Assembly: GCA_021799715.1 (NCBI GenBank)
Contig: JAJYZY010000108.1
Span: 1-8,247 of the forward strand
Source of the DNA: Planctomycetota bacterium
GTDB lineage: Bacteria; Planctomycetota; Phycisphaerae; WQYP01
Length of the DNA: 8,247 nucleotides
Direction of reading: 5' to 3'
In this document: piece by piece, positions 1 to 6,870 of the stretch
Position numbering within the stretch: the stretch's first letter is position 1
Layout: every line of letters starts with the position of its first letter
The notes under the pieces: generated by a model
Databases searched by the model: none
The model's input: only the letters and a program-made list of their open reading frames with translations
What the model was told of the DNA's origin: nothing
Program-made: the position numbers and the translations under genes

Positions 1-490
1 TCAGCGTTGCACCGGCGTTGCTGTTGCCGGCGGTACTACCCGAATCCGCATTGCCGGCACTGCCGCTGGAATTATCCGTTACCGCGGCGGGCGTATTGAG
101 CGATAAAGCCGCATTTGAATTATCCGTTGGTGCGCCGGCCGGGTTGGTTGCATTGGCCGCGGGTGACGTGGCAGCCGTTTGGTCAAGTGCTGGTGCCGGC
201 ATGGACGTTGCCATCTGATCCGCGGGACTCGGCGCGGTCGCGGGCATCGATGTTGCCGTGGTTGCCGGCAGGGAGATAAATCCCGGCTGGGTCTGGGCGG
301 GTTGCGTTAAAGCCGGCGGTACCGGGCTGGATCCGGGCGGATTCGGCGACTCCACCAGCGCGGGCTGCGCACTGGGCAAAGCATTGTTCTCGGCGGTGTT
401 GCTCGATGAGTTATGGAAGGCAAAGTAAATAATGACCAGTACAACGATGACCAGTACGGCGACCAGAGCGACTTTAGCGTCGGTTCGCAT
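1..490 (-). CDS. Membrane-anchored protein with long Pro/Ala/Ser/Thr-rich tail, 3' end outside window
   Basis: Open frame of 163 codons on the minus strand with no stop before the left edge, so the C-terminus is missing. It starts at ATG 490-488, preceded by GGGAG with a 7-nt gap. Residues 1-6 (MRTDAK) are short and charged. Residues 7-24 form a single strongly hydrophobic, valine-rich membrane segment, so the rest probably lies outside the cytoplasm. From about residue 27 on the protein is low complexity, rich in Ala, Pro, Ser, Thr and Asn with few charges, with short internal repeats (ATSMPA at 79-84 and 94-99; TDNS at 122-125 and 138-141). This looks like a flexible wall- or periplasm-spanning linker ahead of a folded domain beyond the window. 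Planctomycete proteins of this build often end in a peptidoglycan-binding domain such as LysM; that is inference, as no such domain is visible. The product is otherwise unknown. Confidence 0.75.
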   Translation of the reverse strand, partial: MRTDAKVALVAVLVIVVLVIIYFAFHNSSSNTAENNALPSAQPALVESPNPPGSSPVPPALTQPAQTQPGFISLPATTATSMPATAPSPADQMATSMPAPALDQTAATSPAANATNPAGAPTDNSNAALSLNTPAAVTDNSSGSAGNADSGSTAGNSNAGATL

Positions 491-497
491 GGAAAAA

Positions 498-502
498 CTC
501 CC
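498..502 (-). promoter_or_regulatory. Ribosome binding site of the left-edge membrane protein
   Basis: GGGAG on the minus strand, 7 nt before ATG 490. It fixes the start of the frame that runs off the left edge, rather than the overlapping shorter frame that begins at 519. Confidence 0.6.
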
Positions 503-625
503 GCAGGGCGGTTGCGCATGGCTGGAAATTCCGGAAACCCGTCATACTAGCGCCAGCGGCAACCACTTCCTGACCGGTCCAGGCTGACTGACACGCCGCT
601 CCATGCGGCAATACAGTTTCAGCGC

Positions 626-659
626 CTTATACATTACAACAGAGCAATCAATTCAACAA
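626..659 (-). promoter_or_regulatory. Possible promoter for the left-edge membrane protein gene
   Basis: The 220-bp gap between the permease stop (711) and ATG 490 contains an AT-richer patch with promoter-like hexamers on the minus strand. One reading is TTGTTG (659-654), 17 bp, TAATGT (636-631). The other is TTGAAT (656-651), 19 bp, TATAAG (631-626). Neither is ideal. The patch also carries TTATACATT (627-635, plus strand), identical to 9 bp of the operator half-site upstream of the RHH gene, but without a partner arm. A separate promoter is plausible because the gap is long for an operon. Confidence 0.35.
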
Positions 660-710
660 GGCTCATTGCGCGCTATGTGTTGCGGCCCATATTCCCCTGG
701 TGTTGACACT

Positions 711-1700
711 TTACGGCAGGTTACGTGCAGGTGCCGTTTCATTTTCCGACTCATGATGATGGTGGGCGCAGGACGCATGATCTCCTGGATTGCCCGGTGC
801 CGGAACATTGACCCCCATTGCCGTGACATCATGTATGGATTTGAAGAAAGCCACCGCCGCCACGCCGAAGAGCATCACCACCGCCAGGAAAAACCCAACG
901 CCCAAATGGGCCAGATTATGGACTTTTATGCCCGTATTAATCTGAAGATCCCCAATAACCGGGAAAACCAGCCCCATTAAACCAACAATTGCAAAGCCAA
1001 AACCGCCCCAGGTCAAAACCCGGCCCGACATTAATCGGGCGATCATGATCCGGGCATTTTCGCTGAATTTCCGTTTAGCCATCCATTGTCCGAATAAGCC
1101 CCCCACCAGCACCTGCATGACCATGGTGCCCAATCCAAAAAACATGCCCGGAACAAAACCAACCCAGACATTGGGCATGTGCGGAGCCAGGGCGGTATAC
1201 ACCAGAATGGCAAACGCCCCGGTACCCCAGCCGGCGATAAATCCATGCACAAGCGGCATCCACCATGGAGCCGACCGCGGGTCCGCTCCGCCTTCGGAAT
1301 GCAGCATATTGTGCGTGTGCAGCAGATGCCAGATTTTTCCACGCCGTAAAATATAGATACCCGATCCGGCCATCACCGTTCCCACAATGATATAAACGGA
1401 ATAGTTAAACCAGTCCGCCCCCATCAATGCCATCACGGGCTTGACAAACAGATAAGCCAATTCCGACGCAATGGACCGCTGCACCGTAAATGCCAGCGAA
1501 AACAGCATCCCCGCACGCATGCCGCCCTTCCAACTGTAACTGCCGACACTGTAGCTGAACGTGATGGGCCAGGTATGCTCATCCGGGGTGATGCCATGCA
1601 CCATTCCCAGAAGAAATGCGGTCGCCAGAATGGCCGCCACCGTCATTCCCACGCCCGTGGGATTCCATAAATTTACCGTCGCCAAAAGCATCGGGAACAT
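711..1700 (-). CDS. NicO/UreH-like polytopic permease, probable Ni/Co or other divalent-metal transporter
   Basis: A 329-residue integral membrane protein with about six to seven hydrophobic segments (near residues 18-36, 62-86, 100-117, 149-171, 177-202, 229-250 and 263-286). The segment HGITPDEH (35-42) resembles the His/Asp metal motif of NicO-type nickel/cobalt permeases and UreH/RcnA-like transporters. A second VHG motif (151-153) opens the later half, which suggests a two-repeat fold. The loop after residue 120 is His-rich (H125, H128, H130, H134), and the tail carries HASCAHHHH (308-316); both fit soft or divalent metal binding. The start at 1700 was chosen because GAGGTG lies 5 nt upstream. 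An ATG at 1721 is possible, and the open frame back to 1865 overlaps the preceding gene and looks non-coding. It lies 92 bp downstream of the RHH regulator on the same strand, probably co-transcribed. Metal and transport direction cannot be read from sequence. Confidence 0.8.
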   Translation of the reverse strand: MFPMLLATVNLWNPTGVGMTVAAILATAFLLGMVHGITPDEHTWPITFSYSVGSYSWKGGMRAGMLFSLAFTVQRSIASELAYLFVKPVMALMGADWFNYSVYIIVGTVMAGSGIYILRRGKIWHLLHTHNMLHSEGGADPRSAPWWMPLVHGFIAGWGTGAFAILVYTALAPHMPNVWVGFVPGMFFGLGTMVMQVLVGGLFGQWMAKRKFSENARIMIARLMSGRVLTWGGFGFAIVGLMGLVFPVIGDLQINTGIKVHNLAHLGVGFFLAVVMLFGVAAVAFFKSIHDVTAMGVNVPAPGNPGDHASCAHHHHESENETAPARNLP

Positions 1701-1704
1701 GATG

Positions 1705-1711
1705 CCACCTC
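1705..1711 (-). promoter_or_regulatory. Shine-Dalgarno that sets the permease start
   Basis: GAGGTGG on the minus strand. The GAGGTG core is 5 nt before ATG 1700. The alternative in-frame ATG at 1721 has no comparable purine-rich site upstream, so 1700 is preferred. Confidence 0.6.
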
Positions 1712-1736
1712 GCCAAAACATTTTATTTACCGTCGT

Positions 1737-1757
1737 GCCGGCAGCGCTTCCGCCGGC
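1737..1757 (-). other. Intercistronic hairpin between regulator and permease genes
   Basis: Two copies of the self-complementary hexamer GCCGGC (1737-1742 and 1752-1757) flank a 9-nt loop and can form a GC-only stem in the transcript. It lies 36 bp beyond the regulator stop and 37 bp before the permease start. No U-run follows on the minus strand, so it is not a standard terminator. It could stabilise the downstream mRNA or be chance in GC-rich DNA. Confidence 0.3.
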
Positions 1758-1792
1758 GAACAATTCCACCAGATATTTCCTTGCGGCCAGGC

Positions 1793-2254
1793 CTACGACT
1801 TCAAAGCCGCATGACGTCGCGCCAGATGCGTTGACAGTTGTCCGTGCGGCACATGCTGCCCGCAAGTATCACATTGATCGGCCTTTTCAAAACAGTCCGC
1901 GCACAATAATTCGCCGGTTTTTTCAAATTCAGTCAACCGCAGTTGGTCCGGCTTGGGCATGGTTTTTACCAGTTTCCGCAAACGGGGCATCACCGGCAAC
2001 GCCGTATGACAACCCGTGCAGGTGGCAAATTCAAGCTGCTTGAGCAGCAGTTCAATTTCGTGGCTGCGATTGGCTGGAATCGTGCCTTTCCCTTCGCACA
2101 GCGGGCACAAATGCCCCAGGTACGCATAGACCGCATCACGAATCAATTCGCTTTTGTTTTTCACGCCGGCCAGAAGCTCCGCCAGCTTCGCGTCCACCTT
2201 GAACGCCATGACCTGATCCTTCGGCATTTTTCCGTTCGCCTGTTTTTTACGCAT
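1793..2254 (-). CDS. Ribbon-helix-helix protein with Cys/His zinc-finger-like motifs, putative metal-responsive regulator
   Basis: A 153-residue soluble protein. Residues 14-47 fit a ribbon-helix-helix (CopG/NikR-type) DNA-binding domain: a short strand (QVMAFKVD), helix A (AKLAELLAGV), then KSELIRDAVYAYL as helix B. The rest differs from NikR, with CxxC pairs C50/C53 (CPLCEGKG), C79/C82 (CTGC, then H83), C118/C121 (CADC) and C128/C131. The last pair continues to H143 and H148 as a C2H2-like finger (C-X2-C-X11-H-X4-H). The ligand spacing suggests two or more zinc sites or a metal-sensing module. ATG 2254 has AAGGA 7 nt upstream. The gene has its own promoter overlapped by an inverted repeat and is followed by a NicO-like permease, so an autoregulating metal sensor is the natural reading. 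DNA binding is supported by the fold; metal sensing is inference. Confidence 0.8.
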   Translation of the reverse strand: MRKKQANGKMPKDQVMAFKVDAKLAELLAGVKNKSELIRDAVYAYLGHLCPLCEGKGTIPANRSHEIELLLKQLEFATCTGCHTALPVMPRLRKLVKTMPKPDQLRLTEFEKTGELLCADCFEKADQCDTCGQHVPHGQLSTHLARRHAALKS

Positions 2255-2261
2255 CGCATAT

Positions 2262-2266
2262 TCCTT
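2262..2266 (-). promoter_or_regulatory. Ribosome binding site of the RHH regulator gene
   Basis: AAGGA on the minus strand with a 7-nt gap to ATG 2254. It supports that start over other in-frame codons. Confidence 0.6.
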
Positions 2267-2310
2267 GCAACGGGCCTTTCCGCAACCGATTGTTGATGCC
2301 CGATGAATGG

Positions 2311-2338
2311 ATTATACAATGTATAACACTCTTTGCAA
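2311..2338 (-). promoter_or_regulatory. Sigma-70-type promoter of the regulator-permease unit
   Basis: On the minus strand TTGCAA (2338-2333) is followed after 16 bp by a perfect TATAAT (2316-2311). Transcription would start near 2304, giving a leader of about 50 nt before ATG 2254. This is the best promoter match in the window. It sits inside a cluster of TTATAC/GTATAA half-sites, as expected for a repressible promoter. Confidence 0.7.
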
Positions 2339-2352
2339 GCATGTTATACATT
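2318..2352. promoter_or_regulatory. Operator-like perfect 11-bp inverted repeat over the regulator promoter
   Basis: AATGTATAACA (2318-2328) and TGTTATACATT (2342-2352) are exact reverse complements separated by 13 bp that contain the -35 hexamer. Written as half-sites, the core is GTATAA-N17-TTATAC, close in form to the E. coli NikR box GTATGA-N16-TCATAC. Two further half-sites flank it: TTATAC at 2312-2317, which with GTATAA at 2321-2326 forms a near-perfect 15-bp palindrome over the -10, and TTATAC at 2354-2359. A protein bound here would block RNA polymerase. The likely ligand is the RHH protein encoded immediately downstream. The repeat is seen directly; its use as an operator is inference. 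Confidence 0.65.
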
Positions 2353-2388
2353 TTTATACGCGGCATGCCCCCGCGCAGCGCCTCCTGA

Positions 2389-2416
2389 TCCGGCGGGACG
2401 TGCCACATGCGCCGGA
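2389..2416 (-). other. GC-rich inverted repeat after the second GT-C/TPR gene
   Basis: TCCGGCG (2389-2395) and CGCCGGA (2410-2416) form a 7-bp stem with a 14-nt loop, 34 bp past the stop codon at 2450. No U-tract follows on the minus strand, so it is not a convincing intrinsic terminator. It could be a weak or Rho-assisted 3'-end structure. Confidence 0.25.
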
Positions 2417-2449
2417 ATGAAACCCATGCGGATGGCCCGATAATCTCGA

Positions 2450-4294
2450 TTACCGTGTTGCCGCCGGATGTCCGGGGGGCGGACGAGAATTGTTTGGCGC
2501 GATTCGCGGCAGCATCCTGGCCGAAACCGCGAGTTTAACCTTGGCCATCGACGGATCAAGCCGAATTGCGTGGCGATAAAATTTTTCTGCATATTTTAGA
2601 TGGCCAGCCAGATAACTCACATGCGCCAGTTCCATCCATCCGCCCGCAAAATCGGGCTTGAATTTTAATGCCATGGCGAGGTCGCGCGCCGCCGGAGCAT
2701 ACGCCCGCAACGCCACAAGACAAGTGGCCGAATTTGTCCACGCGTCCACCGCCCCGGGGTCATGCAACAGGTACCAGCCATAATAGTGCAATGCGCGATG
2801 AAAGTGTCCGGTAACCATGTACCCGCCGGCCAAATTCAAAACCACCGGCAGCGAATGGCGGTGCATGGCATTGGCCGCCACGAGTTGCCGCATGGCCGGG
2901 CCATATTCCTGCCGCTCCAGCAGCGTGGCACCGTACAACGCTTTGACGATAAATGAATTGCGATTGTGGTTATACACATAATGCCAGAGCGTATAATCAA
3001 GATCATAAAGTTTGCTTTGATTAAAGGTAACCCAACCCAGCACCACCAGCACTACCGTCGCAACGCCAAGCGTTACGCCCTGCTTCCACTGTCCGGCCCG
3101 GTCGGCCGCCGAATAAAGACACTCGCCGGCCAAAACCAGCGGCCCAATGCACGCAAGGTACTGGTAATGGTCCGCGACAAAGCTGTAAAGTTGCGTGTAA
3201 AACGTGATAAAACCCAGCACCGGGCCGATGGTAACAAGATAAAACAGCATCGCCGCCATCGGGCCGCGCCCAATGCGATTTTTCAAAATCCACAGCAACG
3301 CGAAAACAGCCGCCGCGGCAATCGCCCAGAGATATCCCAGAGCATTCGCAAGTTGCCAGCGCGGATATATCATCAAAAGCGGATGCGGCCAGAACAGCTT
3401 GATGATATAGAACCAGAATGCATGTCCGGCAATGAGAATCCGCTGGCCAATGCTGAATCGCCAGTCCGGCCCGTGCGTGCCGACACTGGTATGCTCCACA
3501 TGAATCGTAACCAGGCCGATGATGAACGCAATGATAAACCAGGGGATCAGATGCAGAATAATTTCCCGGTCACGCCAGCGGTCTTTCCACCAAAGAATCA
3601 CCAGAATTGCCACCGGCAACGTGCAGATCGCCGTTTTGCTTAATAAACCCAATAAAAACAAAATCGTTGACACAACATAGATCTGATGATTGGAATAACG
3701 CTGTTGCGGAATTTCAGAATTTCCCGTCGCTTGATTTTGCGGCCCCACGCCCGCAAATTTCAGAAAACCCAAAAGCGCCAGAAAATAAAAAAAGCCGGAA
3801 AGCAGATTTTTTATTTCCGCCACCCAGGCCACCGTTTCCACCTGCACCGGATGAATCGCGAATAATGCCGCCGCCAGCCACGCGGAGCGCAACTCCAGCC
3901 GCCGTAGAATCAGCCACAGCAGTATTGCATTGGCAGCCTGAAACAGCACATTCACCAGATGGTACGGCAGAGTTTGCAGGTGCCATATATGGTATTCGAT
4001 GGATAAGAAACTTAAGGTCATGGGGTAATATTGCGTCTCACCCATGGCCTTGGTGGATAGCCAGAATATTTCAAAGCCCCGCCAGTGATGAATCAGAGGG
4101 TTGTTCGTCAGCCACGCCGCGTCATCCCACAGAAATACGCCGCGCCGCAACGGATAATACACCGCCAGCGTCAGCAGCAGCAGGCCGCTGATGGCCAGAA
4201 TTGTTCTCCATTTTTTACTTACAGATTCAGCTCCCGCCGCAATCGCGGATGCGGGCTTGGTAGTCTTGGCCGAGGTGGGTTTATGTCGCTTCAT
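2450..4294 (-). CDS. TMTC-like GT-C glycosyltransferase-type membrane protein with C-terminal TPRs (downstream paralog)
   Basis: A 614-residue protein. After a basic, Lys/Ala-rich N-terminus comes a first membrane helix (about 30-47), then WDD (56-58) in the first extracytoplasmic loop. That is where GT-C lipid-phosphosugar-dependent glycosyltransferases carry their conserved acidic residues. Conserved blocks follow: HPVQVETVAW (148-157) and VADHYQYLACIG (373-384), both typical of the bacterial relatives of eukaryotic TMTC O-mannosyltransferases. About ten further hydrophobic segments extend to residue 422. Residues 450-586 form about four TPR-like helical pairs, presumably outside the membrane, for binding an acceptor protein. 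The start at 4294 has TAAGG 7 nt upstream. It lies 19 bp after the stop of its paralog, so the two are almost certainly co-transcribed. The C-terminus after 590 is Pro/Arg-rich and probably disordered. Catalytic activity and acceptor are inferred; it could also be a non-catalytic TPR scaffold. Confidence 0.82.
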   Translation of the reverse strand: MKRHKPTSAKTTKPASAIAAGAESVSKKWRTILAISGLLLLTLAVYYPLRRGVFLWDDAAWLTNNPLIHHWRGFEIFWLSTKAMGETQYYPMTLSFLSIEYHIWHLQTLPYHLVNVLFQAANAILLWLILRRLELRSAWLAAALFAIHPVQVETVAWVAEIKNLLSGFFYFLALLGFLKFAGVGPQNQATGNSEIPQQRYSNHQIYVVSTILFLLGLLSKTAICTLPVAILVILWWKDRWRDREIILHLIPWFIIAFIIGLVTIHVEHTSVGTHGPDWRFSIGQRILIAGHAFWFYIIKLFWPHPLLMIYPRWQLANALGYLWAIAAAAVFALLWILKNRIGRGPMAAMLFYLVTIGPVLGFITFYTQLYSFVADHYQYLACIGPLVLAGECLYSAADRAGQWKQGVTLGVATVVLVVLGWVTFNQSKLYDLDYTLWHYVYNHNRNSFIVKALYGATLLERQEYGPAMRQLVAANAMHRHSLPVVLNLAGGYMVTGHFHRALHYYGWYLLHDPGAVDAWTNSATCLVALRAYAPAARDLAMALKFKPDFAGGWMELAHVSYLAGHLKYAEKFYRHAIRLDPSMAKVKLAVSARMLPRIAPNNSRPPPGHPAATR

Positions 4295-4313
4295 TCGGAA
4301 ACCTTATGTCGTG

Positions 4314-6536
4314 CTATTTGCCCGCATGTTGATTTAACTTTGCCCAGTGCCGCTGCCGCCGTTGCAGCCGCTTGATGATCGCATTCTGGGCCGCGGCCTT
4401 CCGGGGATGATGCAGCGCCAGATATGCCGCTGCCAACGCCTGATGCGTTTGAATCCGCCACGGTTCCGGAGCAAAATGCCTGCCCAGCGTGTGATGCTGG
4501 AGCCGCAATGCGCGGCCCAGAACTAAAACCGTCTCCAATTGCCTGGCCGCCGCCGCGGGCCGGCCGTGTTGCAGCAGTACCACGCCATAGACAAAATGCC
4601 CCTGTCCGAAATCAGGTGACGCCTTCAGCGCCCGCTGAAAATAGGGTATGGCCTTCCGCCATTGTCCCAATCCATTGAGGCTTTGCGCCAGGCCGAACAG
4701 AGCCTTGGTGTCTGCGGGTTCGTATTTAATAGCCACAAGAAAATGCCTGGCCGCCCGTCTTGGATGCCCCGCCTTTGCCAGCATCGCGCCCAATTCCGTT
4801 TGCAGATCAGCGGAGTGCGGCAATAGCTTAACGCCGTGCGCAAGGTCCAGATATGCCTGCCGCCAATTGCCAACTTTCTCATAGCAGTCAACCAGGTGGG
4901 CAATAATCGGCGGTTGCCGCCCCGCTTCCGCCAGGGACCGGCGATAATATGGAATGGCTTTGGCATATTGCCCGAGATGCCTGTACACATCACCGAGATT
5001 GGAATTAACAATTAAATTTGTGCCGTGCGACAACTCATTGGCCCGGCGAAACAGCACCAGCGCCGCTGATACATGGCCTTTCCCATATTCATGTACACCC
5101 ACGCGCTCCATGGCCAGCCAGCAATCCGGATTGCATCGGATGTTATGCGTCCAGACCCGCAAAGGGGGCGTATAAATTTCGCTTTGCGCCCAGGTCATGG
5201 CACCCAGAGCCAGCAACACCAATGCCGACACCGCAATGCTCAGCCAATGCCCAATTCGAGCAGCGGCTTCGCCCGAATGGGCAACGGCTTGACCATTTTT
5301 TGGCGGTACGGTTTCCGCGGAGTTTTTCTCCGACGTCTTGACGCGCCCAAGTATTCCCGCCACCGACTCGGTTACCAGAACAATAATCCCGATACACGCC
5401 AGGTACTGATAATGATCCGCCACAAAAGTATAAACTTCTGTGTAAAATGCGATGAATCCAAGCAAAGGGGAAATCATCAGCCCATAGGCGCATACCGCCA
5501 CAAATGGCCCGATCCCGATTTTTTTTGATAATCCCAGCAAAACAAATGGAATGGCAAAAGCGGTAATCGGAAACAGCCATTCCCACGCCGCCACATGATT
5601 AACATGCCAACGCGGATAAACGGCCATCATCGGCCAGGGCCAGAAGAGCTTAAACGGATAAAACCAAAGATCTTTGCCCGCAATGATAAAATGCTGGGCG
5701 ATGCTGAATTGAAACCCATGCCCCTTGGCACCGGCCTGCCCATGCTCAATGTGAATGGTCATCAGGGCCGCCAGGAATCCGCAAACCATCCACGGCACCA
5801 ACAGCAGAATATCCCGCGGTTTGATGTATCCACGCCGCCAGAGCAACACAAACAACAGCACAACGGGAACAATGCAAGCATCCGTTTTTGAGCACAATGC
5901 CAGAACAAAACTCACTGTAGCCAAGCCATATAACCGCCATTGACGCCCGGTTAAAAATGGCTCGTTGCCGGATCGCTTGCCCTGCAAATCCGCCAATTTC
6001 GTCCATATCAGAACGGCGGGAAACAAAAACAGAGCCGAAAGCAGGCTCTTTTGCTCCACCACCCACCCCACCGTTTCAACTTGCACGGGATGAATCGCCC
6101 AGATCGCCGCCGCCATCCATGCGCTGCGTAAATTCAATGCCTGTAAAATTCGCCATAGAAATATGGCATCCACCGCCTGCATGAAAATATTCAACAGGTG
6201 ATAGCCGAAAGCGTTGCCGCCCCAGATATGCCATTCGAGATTAAACGCGGTAAAAACCATGGGATAATATTGAATGGAATCATGCGGATTAAACCAGATA
6301 TTCCAAAGGCCCCGCCAATGATGAGCAAAATGATTATGCACTAGCCAACCGCCATCATCCCAGATATACCCCGCCGTATGCAGCGGCCAATAGGCCACCA
6401 GTGCCAGCAGCAATAGCGCCACCGCCCCAAGAATATTCTTATGCATCGGGGAGGGTTCGCCAAGGGCTTTCGCCGCGCCGGCCGGGGCATTGGAGGGACT
6501 ATTGGAATCAGTTGGTAACGACGACCATTCAGACAT
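4314..6536 (-). CDS. TMTC-like GT-C glycosyltransferase-type membrane protein with longer TPR domain (upstream paralog)
   Basis: A 740-residue paralog of the gene that follows it. The first helix spans about 32-50, and WDD (59-61) sits in the first external loop. HPVQVETVGW (149-158), SKTDACIVPV and VADHYQYLACIG (372-383) match the other copy almost block for block. About ten more membrane segments run to residue 450, interrupted near 396-425 by a charged, Ala/Lys/Glu-rich loop that the shorter paralog lacks. Residues 471-680 hold five or six TPR-like repeats, and the tail is very basic and His/Gln-rich. By analogy with TMTC proteins it may transfer a lipid-linked sugar to secreted or envelope proteins held by the TPRs; that is inference. 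The frame is open to GTG 6704, but those 56 extra residues lack the family's composition and third-position GC bias, so ATG 6536 is preferred although its ribosome site is weak. ATG 6446 is a further option. Confidence 0.8.
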   Translation of the reverse strand: MSEWSSLPTDSNSPSNAPAGAAKALGEPSPMHKNILGAVALLLLALVAYWPLHTAGYIWDDGGWLVHNHFAHHWRGLWNIWFNPHDSIQYYPMVFTAFNLEWHIWGGNAFGYHLLNIFMQAVDAIFLWRILQALNLRSAWMAAAIWAIHPVQVETVGWVVEQKSLLSALFLFPAVLIWTKLADLQGKRSGNEPFLTGRQWRLYGLATVSFVLALCSKTDACIVPVVLLFVLLWRRGYIKPRDILLLVPWMVCGFLAALMTIHIEHGQAGAKGHGFQFSIAQHFIIAGKDLWFYPFKLFWPWPMMAVYPRWHVNHVAAWEWLFPITAFAIPFVLLGLSKKIGIGPFVAVCAYGLMISPLLGFIAFYTEVYTFVADHYQYLACIGIIVLVTESVAGILGRVKTSEKNSAETVPPKNGQAVAHSGEAAARIGHWLSIAVSALVLLALGAMTWAQSEIYTPPLRVWTHNIRCNPDCWLAMERVGVHEYGKGHVSAALVLFRRANELSHGTNLIVNSNLGDVYRHLGQYAKAIPYYRRSLAEAGRQPPIIAHLVDCYEKVGNWRQAYLDLAHGVKLLPHSADLQTELGAMLAKAGHPRRAARHFLVAIKYEPADTKALFGLAQSLNGLGQWRKAIPYFQRALKASPDFGQGHFVYGVVLLQHGRPAAAARQLETVLVLGRALRLQHHTLGRHFAPEPWRIQTHQALAAAYLALHHPRKAAAQNAIIKRLQRRQRHWAKLNQHAGK

Positions 6537-6757
6537 GGATGCTATTTGAACATAACTTGCCCGGCATGGCAAAGCTTGGCGCTCGTGCTTCTGAATCCCT
6601 GAAAAACGTGAGGCCGAAACTTGTAGAGATATGGAATTCGCCAAGCCAACGCGAATTGTGCGGTATTTTTCGGCGGCTTTATCGCGATTAATTGCCGAAC
6701 TCACATGCGCGATTCGTCAAAATTTATTTCTCATGGTAAAATATTGTAAGTCATTTT

Positions 6758-6785
6758 ATTTTAAACACTTATAAAATCACAACAA
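6758..6785 (-). promoter_or_regulatory. Candidate promoter of the tandem GT-C/TPR genes
   Basis: On the minus strand TTGTTG (6785-6780), 16 bp, then TAAAAT (6763-6758), inside the AT-rich core. Transcription would start near 6751, leaving a leader of about 215 nt if translation starts at 6536, or about 47 nt if it starts at GTG 6704. Confidence 0.4.
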
Positions 6786-6801
6786 AGGCCAATGTGCCGC
6801 T

Positions 6802-6807
6802 TAGAAT
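6802..6807 (+). promoter_or_regulatory. Possible -10 element for the Spy-like gene
   Basis: TAGAAT matches five of six bases of the sigma-70 -10 consensus and lies about 70 bp before the ATG at 6877. No good -35 hexamer was found 16-18 bp upstream, so this is only a candidate. Confidence 0.25.
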
Positions 6808-6865
6808 GCCTTTTGCAACCAACGGCGGTTCGGTGCGTTTGGCCATGGAACATACGTTCTGTTGC

Positions 6866-6870
6866 AGGAG
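6866..6870 (+). promoter_or_regulatory. Shine-Dalgarno that sets the Spy-like gene start
   Basis: AGGAG followed by a 6-nt gap and ATG 6877. An in-frame TTG at 6862 overlaps this site, so it cannot be the real start. Confidence 0.75.

Noticed and set aside
1..490. Tandem DNA repeat or CRISPR-like array at the left edge
   Set aside because: The repeated look comes from short Pro/Ala/Thr/Ser codon runs in a low-complexity coding region. There is no regular unit length or spacing.
307..519. 70-codon minus-strand open frame starting at 519
   Set aside because: It is in a different frame from the Shine-Dalgarno-preceded ATG 490 gene, and its Arg/Pro/Trp-rich translation looks like an out-of-frame shadow.
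603..980. Plus-strand open frame overlapping the permease gene
   Set aside because: It lies antisense to the well-supported permease coding sequence, has no ribosome site, and its protein has no recognisable composition.
1701..1865. N-terminal extension of the permease
   Set aside because: The upstream part overlaps the end of the RHH gene and encodes a non-membrane stretch with no family resemblance. A good Shine-Dalgarno supports the start at 1700.
2359..2375. CGCGG/CCGCG stem as a terminator for the second GT-C gene
   Set aside because: On the minus strand it is followed by an A-rich, not U-rich, tract, and it sits against the operator half-sites of the next promoter.
2966..3643. 225-codon plus-strand open frame
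   Set aside because: It is antisense to the conserved GT-C/TPR gene. Its Arg/Gln/Asn/His-rich translation is typical of a reverse-strand shadow.
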